In this document: positions 43,461 through 55,640 of the stretch, piece by piece
Layout of the letters: every line of letters starts with the position of its first letter
Numbering within the stretch: the first letter of the stretch is position 1
Origin: Platerodrilus igneus
Lineage: Eukaryota > Arthropoda > Insecta > Coleoptera > Lycidae
Direction of reading: 5' to 3'
Length of the DNA stretch: 64,000 bases
Assembly (NCBI GenBank): GCA_036346225.1
Contig: JARFIW010001364.1
Location: forward strand, 806,001 to 870,000
Translations under genes and position numbers: made by a program
The notes under the pieces: model-generated
Databases searched by the model: none
What the model was told of the DNA's origin: nothing
What the model saw: the letters and a program-made list of their open reading frames with translations, nothing else

Positions 43461-45060
43461 TTATCCATCTTGCAACTGGTTTGTTGCGCACCTCCCTTGA
43501 TTTCTATTCTGAGCTAACCTACACATTTCCCTAAAATTCCTACAGCCTACATCCTTCACTATATGTGTGCAGTAGTCTAACCTAGGTCTACCTCTACTTC
43601 TCTTTTTTGCTATCTCTGCTTTTAATATATTCCGCACTATTCCCTCTTGCCGTAGTATGTGGTCTATCAAGCTATTTCTTCCATTTTTTATCATTTTCCA
43701 GATATTTCTTCCTTCTCCTACCATTTTTAGTACCTCTTCGTTCCTAACTTTGTCTGTCCATGGTATCTTCATTATACGTCTGCAGCCTCACATTTGAAAG
43801 ACTTCTACCTTTTTCTTGTCCGCTTCTCCTACTGTCCAGGCTTCACGGCCGTACTGTGCAGTGGTCCACACATATGTTTTAAGAAGCCTTTTTTTGTTTC
43901 TATGTTTGTTGTCTTTGAACACAGTAGTTGCTTTTCTTGTTAAATGTAGCACGACCTTGTGCTAATCTTTCTTTTATATTTTTTTGCGCTTTTCCCATCT
44001 TGCGTTATTTGGCTTCTTAGGTAGCAGAAATCCTTAACCTCTTGTAAGTTCTTATCACGCATTTGTATTTTTGTTTTTGATTTATTTTTTTTTCCTTTAG
44101 TTCTATTTTGTTAATTTTCATACCGTATCTCTCTGTAAGAACCGTTTCCATTTCATTAAGAGCAGCTTTTAACTTTTCCCTGCTGGATGCTATTACCGCT
44201 ATATCACCTGCAAATCTAAGCATATCAATTTCTTGTCCTTGCGTAGTAAATCCGAATGTCTTCCTGCATTTGGCAGCATGCATTGCCTCTTCAATGTACA
44301 AGTTGGAGATAGAGCACATCCATGTCTCATCGCTTTCCTATTGTTTACTTCTATACGCTCTTGCTCTAATTATATTGCTGCTGTTTGCTCTTTGTATAAG
44401 CAATGTACTATTCGTCAATTCTTATAACTCACTCCAATTTTTTTAAGTATTTCGAACATTTTTTTTCATTTTACATTGTCGAATGCTTTTTTCAGATCTA
44501 CAAACCCTATATACACATTTTCACCTTTTTCTATTGTTTTCTCCATTATCACTCTCAGAACTAAAGTAGCCGCCCGTGTTCCCCTGTTTCGCCTAAACCC
44601 AAATTGATCTTATGCTGGTATTTCTTCAGCTCGTTTTTCCATTCGTCTACGTACAATTCTAGTTAATACTTTTAACACGTGTGCTGTTAAACTTATTGTT
44701 TGAAAATCTTTACGTCTATCCGCGCCTCTTTTTTTTGGTACAGTTACTATGATGCTACGTTTGAAATCTTTGGGTATCTCGCCTGTCTCATACATATAGC
44801 TTACAAGTCGGAAGAGGCGTTCTGTTGCTGCTTGTCCAGTGGCTTTTAGAGTTTCTGCTTGCACTTTATCTGTACCCGACGCTTTATCATTTTTCAGACC
44901 CTTTAATGCTAATTCAAACTCATCTCTAAGTGTAGGATATCCCAAGTCATCAATTTCAATGTCTGATTCCTGTTCTAATGCTTTTAGTTCCTCTCCTGCA
45001 TATAAATTCCCCATATATTCTTGCCATCTACCCACTTTCTCTACATTTTCTATAATGACG
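43461..45060 (-). pseudogene. LINE reverse transcriptase and C-terminal domain
   Basis: 44610-45035: ALKGLKNDKASGTDKVQAET (the NxKAxGxD region) and FKRSIIVTVPKKRGADR. 44550-44620: QFGFRRNRGTRAA-like and GFVDLKKAFDNV (first catalytic Asp). 44017-44319: DMLRFAGDIAVIASSREKL, where FADD has become FAGD, so the catalytic pair is broken. 43461-43772: RSRGRPRLDY and GCRNFREMCRLAQNRNQG, the usual C-terminal signature of this LINE group. Several stops. Confidence 0.8.
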
Positions 45061-45459
45061 TTTCCTCCTTCGACCTGTACATTTTAGCTATACAGTTTGA
45101 TAACCCTAAAATTGATTCTTATTAGTTTGTATGCTTCGTTTCTTTTTCTTACTTCCATCTTAGTTTGTACCTTTTTACGCTTTTCATCAATCCATTGTTC
45201 TTTAGCTTTCCTGCATTTGCGAATAATTTCCCATTTTTTGGCTTTGTATCTTTGTTTCCTGTTTCGTCTGATTTATTTTTCTATCTTCGTCTTTCTTCTA
45301 TTAACTTCAAGATATCTTTTGTTATCAATGGTTTCTTATTTTCTTTTCGTGTATACTCCGGGATATCTCAGGCCGCCATGTCTAGGCTGGATTTAATGTT
45401 ATCCCATTCTGTTTCTACTTCCTCAGTATAATATATTTTCCCGATATCTTTCAGCAATT

Positions 45460-46320
45460 CGTTTGACCTTTTCTCAAATCTCTCTTGAATATCTTAATCT
45501 TTTAGTTTTTCGGAGTCTTTTTCCGTTTCTTTTTTTCAAATTTTTAATATTAAGTGCGGCCTTCATAATTACGATGTTGTGGTCAGTGTCTATATCTGCT
45601 TCTGGGTAGCTTCTACAGTATTTTACTTGATTCCTAAACCGTTGTCTAACAAGAATGTAATCTATTTGATATCTTCCTATATCTCCTGGCATCTTCCACG
45701 TATATCGTCTTCTAGCATGGTGTTAAAATAATGTGTTTCTGATGATTAAATTGTTCTTGTCGCAAACTTCTACCAGCCTATTTCCTCTGTCGTTTCTAGT
45801 GCCTAAACAAAATAAACCTACTACCACTCCTTCCCTACCATCACCTACCACTGCATTAAAATCCCCAAAATTATTAAATTTTTACGTCTTTTTGCGTATC
45901 TTAGTATGTATTTGATATCTTTGTCGATCGCTTCTACCTCTTCGTCACTGTTGGTAGAGGTGGGCATGTATACTCGTATTATTACTGTGTTTACCGGTTT
46001 AGATTCTAATCTAATCATGAGTACTCTTTTCTTCTTTTGTCATTAATTTTCTACACAGTGTCCTACCTTTTTTCGCATAACTACCCCCTCTCCCGCCCCT
46101 CCCGCCTCCCCAAATTTTTTTCCTCTGCTCCTGTACAAATTACCCTGAAGTCTCCATTCCAAAAATCTTCCGCCTCTGGCCACCGAATTTTGCTGATCCC
46201 TACTATGTCTAATGCTACCCTATTCATTTCAATTTTTAGGTTCTCTAGCTTACCTACTTGCTTCATACTTCTAACATTTTACGCTCCGACTCGCAAAATG
46301 TTTCCGACTCTTGTTCTGAA
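45460..46320 (-). pseudogene. LINE APE endonuclease
   Basis: 46081-46300: LRVGA, NVRSMKQVGKLENLK and MNRVALDIVGISKIRW (N-terminal strand and the Glu-region, with Glu changed to Lys in ISKIRW). 45474-45692: GRYQIDYILVRQRFRNQVK and ADIDTDHNIVIMK (the catalytic S/TDH end). The middle has frameshifts. This domain nicks target DNA in active relatives. Confidence 0.78.
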
Positions 46321-46710
46321 CTTTCCGACTGCATCCTCCGAAGTAGTCCCTTTTGCGGAGATCCGAATGGGGGACTATTTTAACTCCGGAATCTTTTACC
46401 TACCCCCAGAGAATGCTATCATGTTTATAACAATTTAAGTACGCTGTGTACTTCAGAGGTAATGTGGTGGTTTCCCGTTGCCTTCCACATCGCAATAGTG
46501 TGTCTTTAACTGCCATACCGACCTCTATACTATCTGCCAATCTAAGTACCGAAAGAGGTGCTGCCCTCTTTCAGGGACCTGTCTTATTTTGGTTCCTCGC
46601 TAATGACCCTACTGCTTTGGTTGGAGCTGTAGTTTGGCCCTTTAGCTCATTATAACACTCAAGCAATTTCACCTGTTCTAGTAATCTAGAACTTAGGCAA
46701 GGTGCAGATC

Positions 46711-48409
46711 CATTCGAAATGGATAAAATTACATAAAATTATATAAAAAATTTAAAAACTTTATGGTGATATTTCATTGTTGGTATATTTCTTATGAGGA
46801 ATTAGGCGCCATATCCAAAATTAATTAAAAATAACCTATTTTAAATATTAACTAAATACCGTCAAGTTTTACCTGAATGTTCAAAGTTATGTTCCCGTTT
46901 TTGGGTTTTCTAATTTTTCTAATTTGCAACCATCTCTCTGATGACTAATTATTTGATATAACTATTATGTGGTGACTGATTCAAAACAATCAAGCAACTA
47001 AATCAGATCGTTTTATTAAACTGCCGTCACATTGTCAGCTAAATGTTTTACTGCTAACCTTGCAAAGAGTAAGTTATACTTTACCACAACAGATAACCAA
47101 AATAATTATGCTATCTTCGTGCAATTCAACATGGAGGTTAACAAGATAATCTTATTATATCAGCATATTAAGCTACAATATTCCACTCTAGTATAACATC
47201 TCATAATATTAAGATTAATTATGCTAGATTGACCTTATGAAGTGTTGAGTGTACAATTATATAATGTAGTATGCTAAAAAGCATCACTAAAAAGGTTTAG
47301 TGACGTATTTTTAAAGAATATTGTAAGTCTTGCTGTGAGTAGAGAACTATTTAATTTGAATTTTTTATATAGCGTATAAACAGCATTGGAAATTTTATCA
47401 GTATCAAGTAATCAAGCTTGTTATGTTGAAAAATCGTGTATCGTTCATTGAACAGCATTTCATTTGAGGATGAAGGATTTTCAAGAAACCTCTATTTTAT
47501 TACGCAATAATACGATCCATCCACGCACTGTATTAGTATTGACACCTGCTAATTGAACAAATACATGTAGGACTTGATATTGCGCACTATATAACTCTCT
47601 AACATTATGAGCCATAGCCCTTGTTATTTTTAAAAATTTGCCTTAATGTACGTTTCTTGTCGTCGGATAAACAAGGTAAGACGTAACGAATTCAGTGGTG
47701 TTAAGATATTGTAGTAGTAAAGAAAGTATTTTTAATTTTGAAGCATGATATTTGTGTTGCCTAAAAATATCCTTGAAGACAAGATGTAAGTCCCATATAT
47801 AAAGTTGAATCTTTCATTCTAACCAATGTTTCATATAAAATAAATACAAAGCTTCAATTAATATCTTTTACAGCGCAATTAAGGATTAATATATTCAACA
47901 TATTTGGATAATTAAGTAAGCAATGGGTTTATTTTCGTAAGCATCATGCAAACCGTCGTAATGGCAGATGTTATTTTGTATAGAATAATCATCGGTTTTC
48001 CATGTTGAAAATTATTACAAAGCATTAAATATATTTAACTCCAATGCTTTGTGTTGTTGCATACCAAGCCATTAATTACAGGATTTAAGATTTTATGATT
48101 TATTCTAACGAAGTTCATCTCAAACCCTGATGCTCGTGGCATACCTGAATTTTAAATTGTTTCTGGTTTGTTAGAAAAGGGTTTATTCAATTGACGGGTA
48201 AGTATAATCTGTAACTTTATTCGTTTGTCAAACTAAAACCATCTGCACGATGTTTGATAATCACTAGAAGTCCTTTCTTAGTCGGGGATTTGTTCTCAAG
48301 GATCTTATAAACATTTTTACTGCATATTTATTTAAAATGTTCTAGAACCAGAACTATTCTAAAAACTAAATTGCACGTTATGAGCTTTTAGTACCTGTTT
48401 CTATTTATT
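46711..48409. other. non-coding, nothing recognised
   Basis: 1.7 kb without frames over 60 codons that resemble a family, and without repeats seen by eye. Confidence 0.45.
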
Positions 48410-49690
48410 TATTTAACGTTTTTATTATTTAAACTAGTTTCGTACAAGCGAGATTAAGGCCATAGGACTTTTCCTTACACCTAACTTCACCCCTAGATAC
48501 TAAAATAATCCAAAATGTAGAGAGAGAATATTACAATAATAATCATAAAATTACCTGAGTAAAGTAGAATACAATATTTTCTTCGAAATCCAGATAATCA
48601 ATAATCTTGAAAGTAACAAACTTCACAAACACACACGCACACGCATATGCACACGCACACACGCGTGCGCACACACACACAGACACACACACACACACAC
48701 ACACACCCACATACACCTTCTCATTCAACATTCACAAGCTAAAAAGTGGAGATTTACTTCACCTACACGGCTATTGTACTCCTGATAGAGTTTGCGAAAA
48801 GTAGAAATGGTACATGCTTTCCGAATTTTCGGCGATATAGAATTCTAAAGAAGTGCGCTTGCAACAAGAACGGATGAGTGGTAGACGTGAATACGATGAA
48901 TTGGTATTGATAAGGTTTCTCTGTTTTGTATCATACTACCGGTTTGATAAAGGTAAGTAATTAGAGGTCAAATTGTATGGGGAGCGATTTTTCAATAATT
49001 TAAAAACTAATATGTTAGGCGTAGTTTACAACTTTTATCCAACTTAAGCCAATCAAGATTTATATAATGAGGTGATTCCCCTATCCGAGTATTTCAAGTT
49101 AAAAATAATGTGAATGCAGCTGTTTTACGCTCATTGTAAGCGAACTTGAAGTGTTGTCGATAAATTTGTATATATTGCATCACAATAGTCAAAATGCAAA
49201 AAGATTAAAGAATGAACTAATGTTTTTTTTAAGTTCTATCGGTAGACCCCGCTCGAGACGTTTAAACGAATGCAAGGAAAAAGTTGTTGTCCTACAAATG
49301 CTTGAAATCTAATTTTTCCATGATAAAGTATTCTATAAGTATGCCTAAATTTTTGACCGTAGGTGAGAGAGATATAATGGACGTTCCCATAAGCAACGAA
49401 GGTAAATTAGGATAAGAATTTTTACTTGGCAGATTTTGTGTGCCTATAACCAAAGCTTGACATTTATCAGTATTAATAGAAAGTAAGCTTCTGTTGCTCC
49501 ATTGGTGAATTCACGCCCAGCCCGCGTTAATATTATTGAATGATGGAATTAAATCAGTGGGCTAAAAATGATAGTAAATTTGCAAATCGTCAGAATAGCA
49601 ATAGTATTTACAAAACTTCAGGTTGGTTGATACATCCTGAACAGAAGTGGTTCCAGCACACTCCTCTGTGAAAGTGAGTAACCATATAAT
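48410..49690 (-). mobile_element. CR1/Jockey-like LINE, RT C-terminal part
   Basis: From 49690 downward on the minus strand: YSDDLQIYYHF (YADD region with Ala to Ser), SLLSINTDKCQALVIGTQN, GTSIISLSPTVKNLGILIE, LTIVMQYIQIYRQ-type, KTAAFTLFLT and GESPHYINLDWLKLDKSCKL, the standard order of the CR1-type RT tail. A plausible 3' end with ATTAAGGCCATAGGACTT (inverted) lies near 48450. Frames break several times. Only the last third of the RT is left. Confidence 0.68.
48631..48716. repeat. (CA)n microsatellite
   Basis: CACACG/CACACA run within the 3' part of the CR1-like fragment. Confidence 0.95.
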
Positions 49691-49936
49691 ACACAACAAC
49701 TTTTGTTTCCGTATGTTGTAAATTTAATTCCTAAATGTAACCATTAGAATTTTTTGCTATGGTCGTTAAACGCAACTCATATATTAGTTAGGTATATTTT
49801 TACGCAAAGAAGTATGTCAGTAAATAAAACTTGTAAGAAATGTATGCCTCTGATTTTTATATTTAAATTGCGGTAAATTCCGCCAATAATGTAAAGACCT
49901 GAGATTTGGTCATGGTTTAAAAGTGATTATTAAATA

Positions 49937-51294
49937 CAGGGAGTTTATAAAATAACTACTTGATCTAAAAAAATCATAATTAAAAAACAAAACCAGTAAT
50001 AAACTTTCGGATTTTGAACTTGAGTTCAGTGTATTGTCAAGATTGTTTTGTTAATACTCGATCGCAGTGCGTGGCCTTCGAGCGAACGTGGGGAGGGGGG
50101 AAGTGCTACTGCTTCCGCCGGCCGCCAGTCGCCACCCATCAGCCATGGCTACGCCACAGCAGAAAGCCAGTGTGTGATTTGGTTTATTCAATCGAGTTCA
50201 GTGATCACAGTTCAGCGTAATTATCGACGTGAATATGGCGGTGATACACCTACTAACAAAACTATTCTGCTGTGGTATATTCACTTTCGGAAAACAAGTA
50301 GTGTTTTAAAAATTATGCCACCGGATAGGCCTTCAGTCTCTGAACAGAATGTGGAACAGATCTGTACATCTTGTATTCATAGTCCTAAAAAGTCATTGCC
50401 AAAGCCAAGTTTGGAGTTGGAAATACGTAAGTCTACCGTGTACAAAGTGATGGGAAAGAGGCTTAAATTAGGTGAGCATAAGATTCAACTTCTACTTGAA
50501 ATAAGCCCAATGACAAAAGGTTCGATTTAGCTGTCTATGCTTTGAACAGGACTGAAGAAAATGAGAACTTTCTAGAAAATGTTGTTTTCAGATCAGACGA
50601 CTTTTCGCGTAAGTGGGTCTGTCAACCGACACAACTGTAGGATTTGGAGATCTGTCACCGCATAAATTCATACAACATCAGCGAGACTCTCCCAAAGTCA
50701 ATGTTTGATGTGGATTCATGCATGATCGTATCGAATGACCTTTCATCTTCGCAGAGAAGACAATTAATGGGAAAATTTATTGTAAAATGCTTAAACTATA
50801 CGTTTTCCCGCTGATAGATGATATCGAACTAGAAAAGGGACCGATTGTCTTCCAACAAGACGACGCGACACCTCACTATAGCAGCCGTGTCCGTGATGCG
50901 TTGAACTTGCGTTTCTGACATATGGATTGGTAGTCGTGGGCCTATTGCATGGCCACCAAGGAGCCCAGATCTAACCCCGCTAGGTTTCTTTTTTTGGGGA
51001 CATGTAAAAAACATTGTTTATTCCGAGAAGAACCGTGACATTACTCATTTAGGGAAGAAGACTGTTGCAGCTGTAGTATCCGTCACGCCTGATATGCTGT
51101 TGAATACCTGGGAACAAACATATTATCGTTTAAACGTGGCCGGGGCAACAAATGGTGCACATTTAGAACTTTATTAGGTATCAAAAAACTTGAATAGATT
51201 ATCTTTAATACTATATAGGTTTAATAACTATTATTTTAACTTTACTGTGTACAAATAAAACTTTAAATAAAGGAGTTCTTTTATAAACTCTCTG
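49937..51294 (+). mobile_element. mariner-superfamily transposon, complete ends, dead gene
   Basis: 1,358 bp. TIRs CAGGGAGTTTATAAAATAAC and (inverted) CAGAGAGTTTATAAAAGAAC match 19 of 21. TA lies on both sides (49935-49936 and 51295-51296). The transposase pseudogene fills most of the interior. Around 50080-50170 is an island of much higher GC than the surroundings, which is part of the 5' leader. Confidence 0.88.
50145..51177 (+). pseudogene. mariner/Tc-type transposase
   Basis: The ATG at 50145 starts MATPQQKAS; a one-base shift follows at once, then VITVQRNYRREYGGDTPTN and SVSEQNVEQICTSC with PKPSLELEIRKSTVYKVMGK (two helix-turn-helix regions). The catalytic domain is spread over frames: RDSPKVNV-like, IVFQQDDATPHYS (second Asp), then GPIAWPPRSPDLTPLGFFFW, where the family has Asp before FF, so the third catalytic residue appears lost. 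It ends ATNGAHLELY with a stop at 51175-51177. This is the very common insect FSDEATFHLSG-type family. Confidence 0.82.
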
Positions 51295-51296
51295 TA

Positions 51297-52310
51297 TTTT
51301 GTCCTTTTTAATGAAATGTAAAAGATACCTCGTGTTTGTTAGACTTAATTTGTAATACCACAGGCTTGTAAAATTTAGTTTTCGTAAGTGTGTATTAAAG
51401 CATTGAGTGAAACTAGAATTGGAATGATTAAGCAGTATTGAATAGTAATTATTTAAAATATTAAACAAGCAGATTTCCCTATGTACACATAATGGACATG
51501 TTTATTGTTCTGTTTTTTATTGTTCAATTATGAATTTATTAATCAGTTAATGTATGTTTCTTATGTCAGTACACATTCTGTGTGTGGTGACCTCGATGTA
51601 CACGAGTGGTTAAGGTAAAATCTTGAAACCTTTAGAGTTCGCCTAAATTTTATTATTTATTTTGTTCTTATTTAAAACGCAAACTTCTGTCTCCTGTATT
51701 TTACTAACCTGTTTCTATTTCAGGCATACCCTGTTCGTAGTTAATCATTTTGTCATTAACTGTACTCACACTAGGGTTTGTACACCGTCTCTAGAGCTAT
51801 AATGCCTAATGTTTCAACGGGATCAGTGGCGCCTAATTTTAATGCTTTCACATCTTAATTTTACAGTGACACCCCCTCCTGCTTATTTATTCTAACGCTC
51901 GAGAAAAATCCAAAGCTAGTAGATGCACTTTTATCATATTAGCTACGCGTAGCGCCCCAATACGTGAGGGTCTATTTTTTCACTGATGTCTGTCCGGAAT
52001 TGGACTCACTAGGTTTCAATTGCGCTTGGTTTGATTCGAATTTCTTGATATGACTCGTCGATTATTTCCCTAGCGTTCAAAGTGTACGGTTTTAAAATTT
52101 CACCGACAGCAAATAGTTTATGGTTCAGAAATTCTTTCACCAAGTAGTTATTGTGTATAAAAAGAAAAATTTTCACTTATTGTCAACCTATTTAACAAAC
52201 ATCATTTTGCTGATAATTTTTTAAGAAACTTTCTTTGTTTTAGCTTAGTGAAAATTAGATTGATCTTTTGAGGTAGTAGTATAAAAATCTACGTTCTGTT
52301 AAAAAAAATT
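51297..52310. other. non-coding, nothing recognised
   Basis: About 1 kb of AT-rich sequence without frames or repeats that I can assign. It may contain the 5' part of the retroelement whose gag follows. Confidence 0.4.
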
Positions 52311-53390
52311 TTGTATCTTCTGAAATCAAATATTCAACTATTTAGCCAGTTAATTATATATGATAATATTTTATCTCGTTGTCTGAGTCACATTTCTTTA
52401 AGTTTTATAAACAAAAAAATAGAAACTTTTCAGACAGTACATTTGCATAAAGAGGAACTAAATTATGAATTAAAAATTAAAGATATAGAAAACGAGAGAT
52501 GTTCAACAAAAACAAAAGATGTTTAATCGCTTGTTGGTCAAAAAAACTGCGAAACCCGTTGTCATATTAATCTTATAGAATCTAAATCAAATTTTCAAGG
52601 TAAACGTGAAGAAATAAATTAGTCAGTTAAATCTATAGAATGTATACTATCTGAATTCAAAGGTAGTACACCTGACTTTTTTTAAAAGAGCGAAATCGCG
52701 ATTGACTCATCTTACAGGACGTAAAAAGCGTACGCAGTTGCGTTCAAAAGATCTTGATGAAAGTATAAAATTTGAAAATGAAGTATTAGCTACAATACTT
52801 ACGTTAGAAGCAGATTTTTATGAAAAAGTTACTAAAGACGAAGATCTTAATAAACTACGTGACGCGTCGATTATACCAACATCACCTAGTAATGCACCTT
52901 TTTAGTCGATTACGTACTTTGCACCACAGGTTATAATTCTTTTTTGGAGAAAAAAATTTTCTGGGGAGTCTGTACAGTTGTATAACTTTTTAGAAAGGAC
53001 AAAAAAGGTATTTCATTCACGTAAAGTAAATAAATAAGACCTATATGATTCCGTCTCTGAATTATTTGTAAATAGGGCTCTTATTTAGTACAGCTTTGTA
53101 AGAAATTCTATGAAGGACGGGAAATCATTAGTCATTCGATTAAGAGAAGATTCCTTTCCGGCACATTTTAAAAACAACATCTGGTAAGAAACTGAAAGTC
53201 GTAGACAAAAAGGCATGAACATGTAGTGTTATTCTTTGTACAGATGGAGAGTCGTTTAGCAGATTATCTAGTCCTACTCCAGAATTTACGAAAGTCTGAA
53301 TTATTCGAAGAAATGTAATACCAAATTATATTTCTCATTTTGCTTTGTTAGATATTGAGGATGTATATACTTTGGATGACGTAATCATTC
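52311..53390 (+). pseudogene. Ty3/gypsy-like gag remnant
   Basis: After helical N-terminal frames (52311-52526, 52702-52905), the core lies at about 52950-53390: SGESVQLYNFLERTKKVFHS, DLYDSVSELFVNRALI, a stop (Trp in the family), SLVIRLREDSFPAHFKNNIW, ESRRQK, then in a shifted frame TPEFTKV-, NYISHFALLDIEDVYTLDD-like. This order (FLE, LF.GxALxWYR, L+xxFxPxxF, E.RxQ) is the arthropod Retrotrans_gag signature. Homology breaks at about 53380, where a repeat block begins. Confidence 0.65.
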
Positions 53391-55640
53391 TGAAAATGCG
53401 GAAACGGGCTCCCTAGCGTGCTCTGAACCGGGCTGTGCCCCACTAGGTAATTGAATACTTAAGAGATTTTTAGGTTAAGCAAAAATGTGCACGTGGTGAA
53501 GATAGAAGATTTTTAGGTTAAGCAAAAACGTGCAGCAGTACTAGGGCTTCACCCACCCCTCACTTCCTCCCCCGGAGCCTCATGAATTATTTTTGTATTA
53601 AATATCATATAATGGTTAAAAAGAAACACAAACTTTTAATTCGCGCATTTAGAAACTAAAACGTGATGAAAAACTTCGATGACGTAATCATTTTCAAAAT
53701 GATGGATGGGGCTACCTAGCGTTTTCTAAATAGGGCTGTACCCCATTAGGTAATTGCATACTTCGGAGATTATAGGTTAAGCAAAAACTTACAGGTGGTG
53801 AAGATCGGCGATTTTTAGGTTAAGCAAAAACGTACAGCAGTACTAAGGCTCGCCCAGAGATCTTCACGAATTACGTTCGTTTTAAATATCATATAATGTT
53901 TAAAAAGAACAGCAAAAATTATACGACTGGTTTTAATTTAAATAAAATATGCAGATCGTATTAAAACAGGTATGTCGTTATTCTTTTCAAGCGAAAAACC
54001 CGAGGTTATGTTCTTGCATGTAGTTGCATCAAAAAAATAATTTACGCATGAAATTCGCAGCCTGATCTAGCGCATATTCTTCTTTATTCAATTTTCTTGT
54101 TTTAGCGTTGTTATCACTGCTTTTATTAATTTCAGAAAAATTCGTTAGTAACAAATATTATTTTCACCTAACGGCGTATAACATCAGTGGTGTAGCTAGG
54201 TGGATACGGGAAAACGTGCCAAATCTGCCTAGTTGAACTACTACTTCTAGTTAGGAGGTTATGGGGAGCGCAGCTCTGGGGCTCAGGTGGCGTGTGTCCT
54301 TGTTGGTCGATAGTTTGGTTAATGATGATTGTAGAATGGGATTATCTAGGTCTTCGCCCTCGTCACCGTGGGGGCGCAGCGCCGGGCCTCCGGTGGCGGG
54401 TGTCTTTGTTGGTGGATAGTATGGTGAATGGGGCTTCACCCTCGTGGGGGCCCCTCGTTTTTACTCCCGTCCCATTAGTTAATTGAAGAAAGATTTTAGA
54501 TTAAGCAAAAAAATAAAACGTAGATGAACGCAGATTGGGGCTCCCTAGGACTTCGCGAATTTAGAAAATAAAACGTGGTGAAGAATTTGGATGACGCAAT
54601 CTTTCTCAGGTCTTTGCCCTCGGCCCATAGTGTGTGGGGGTGCAGAGCCGGGGGTCAGGTGGCGGGTGTCTTTGTCGGTCGATAGTATGGTAAGTGGGGC
54701 TTCGTCTTCGTGGGAACGCATGCTCGTGTTCTTGTTGGTCGGTTGATGAGGATCGGGGCTCCCTAGAGCTTCGCCTTCGTTTCTATTTTCGTCGCATGAT
54801 ACTTGAGAGATTTTAGGATAAGCAAAAATAAAACGCAAATGAATGCGAAATGGAGCTCCCGCGAATTTAAAAAATAAAACGTGGTGAAGAATTTGGTTGA
54901 CGTTATCATTCTCAAAATGCGGAATGGGGCTCCCTAGCACGTTCTGAACGGGGCTATGCCCCATTAAATAATTGAGTACCTTGGGGGTCTTTAGGTTAAG
55001 CAAAAACGTGCACATAGTAAAAATCGGAGATTTTTAGGTTAAACAAAAACGTGCAACAGTACTAGGGCTTCGCCCCCGAGAGCTTCAAGAATTATTTTTT
55101 TATTAAATATCATGTAATGTTTAAAAAAACAGCAGAAATTATACGACTGGTTTAAATTTGAAATAAAGTATGTTAAAATAGGTGTGTCGCTATTTAGTTC
55201 AGAGGAAAAACCCCAGGCTTTGTTTTTACATTTAGTTGCATCACAAAAACAATTTATGCACGGAATTCGCAGTTGGATTTAGCGCAGATTTTTCTTTATT
55301 TAATTTTTTTAATTTAGCGTTGTTATCCCGGCTTTTATTAATTTCATAAAAGTTCGTTAGTAGTAAATATTATTTTCACTTACTGACATATTTTAATTAC
55401 ATGGTAGTGAGTTCATATTTTCATGCAGTTTGATTGATTCACTGCAGAAACAAAAAATTTTTTTTACACAACTGGCAATACTGCGTGCCGTACATTTCAA
55501 TATAGTACCAGCTAATACTGAATGTGACCTCGGTTTTTCTAACTATTGTTTGAATAAAATATAGATATATGTATATGAAAATCCTGCAAAAACAGGTATG
55601 TCGTTGTTTGTTCATGGAAGAAAAACCGATGTTGGAGCAT
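53381..55640. repeat. complex tandem-repeat block
   Basis: Three layers. (1) A unit of about 165 bp at 53395, 53692 and 54910, each with the doublet TTTTTAGGTTAAGCAAAAAC and a CCCCA(C/T)TA...TAATTG block. (2) A unit of about 205 bp at 53966-54170 and 55180-55380, with a scrap at 55590-55640 (AGGTRTGTCG, then GAAAAACC). (3) A GC-rich minisatellite at 54262-54470 and 54610-54770 with GGTGGCGGGTGTCTTTGT and GGTCGATAGTATGGT. Short frames inside come from GC-rich repeats and are not genes. Confidence 0.75.

Larger units (their letters stand above)
43461..46710 (-). mobile_element. APE-type non-LTR retrotransposon (LINE, family B), decayed
   Basis: About 3.25 kb on the minus strand: 5' region (46440-46710), endonuclease (45460-46320), RT (44017-45060), C-terminal region (43461-43772). 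Stops and frameshifts throughout, and the RT active site is mutated. Clade not settled; motifs resemble insect endonuclease-reverse transcriptase repeats annotated as craniofacial development protein 2-like. Confidence 0.78.

Noticed and set aside
44108..45431. Several plus-strand hydrophobic frames
   Set aside because: Antisense of the LINE RT and endonuclease, which have recognisable motifs on the minus strand.
48543..48804. Cys/Val- and His/Thr-rich frames on both strands
   Set aside because: Produced by the (CA)n repeat at 48631-48716.
50048..50220. GC-rich stretch considered as a host CpG-type promoter
   Set aside because: It lies within the mariner TIRs and directly precedes the transposase ATG, so it is the transposon leader.
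54251..54486. GC-rich Pro/Arg/Gly frames on both strands
   Set aside because: They arise from the minisatellite units and have no domain.
53381..55640. Repeat block considered as a CRISPR array
   Set aside because: Units are long, diverged and layered, with no constant-length spacers, and the window is eukaryotic.
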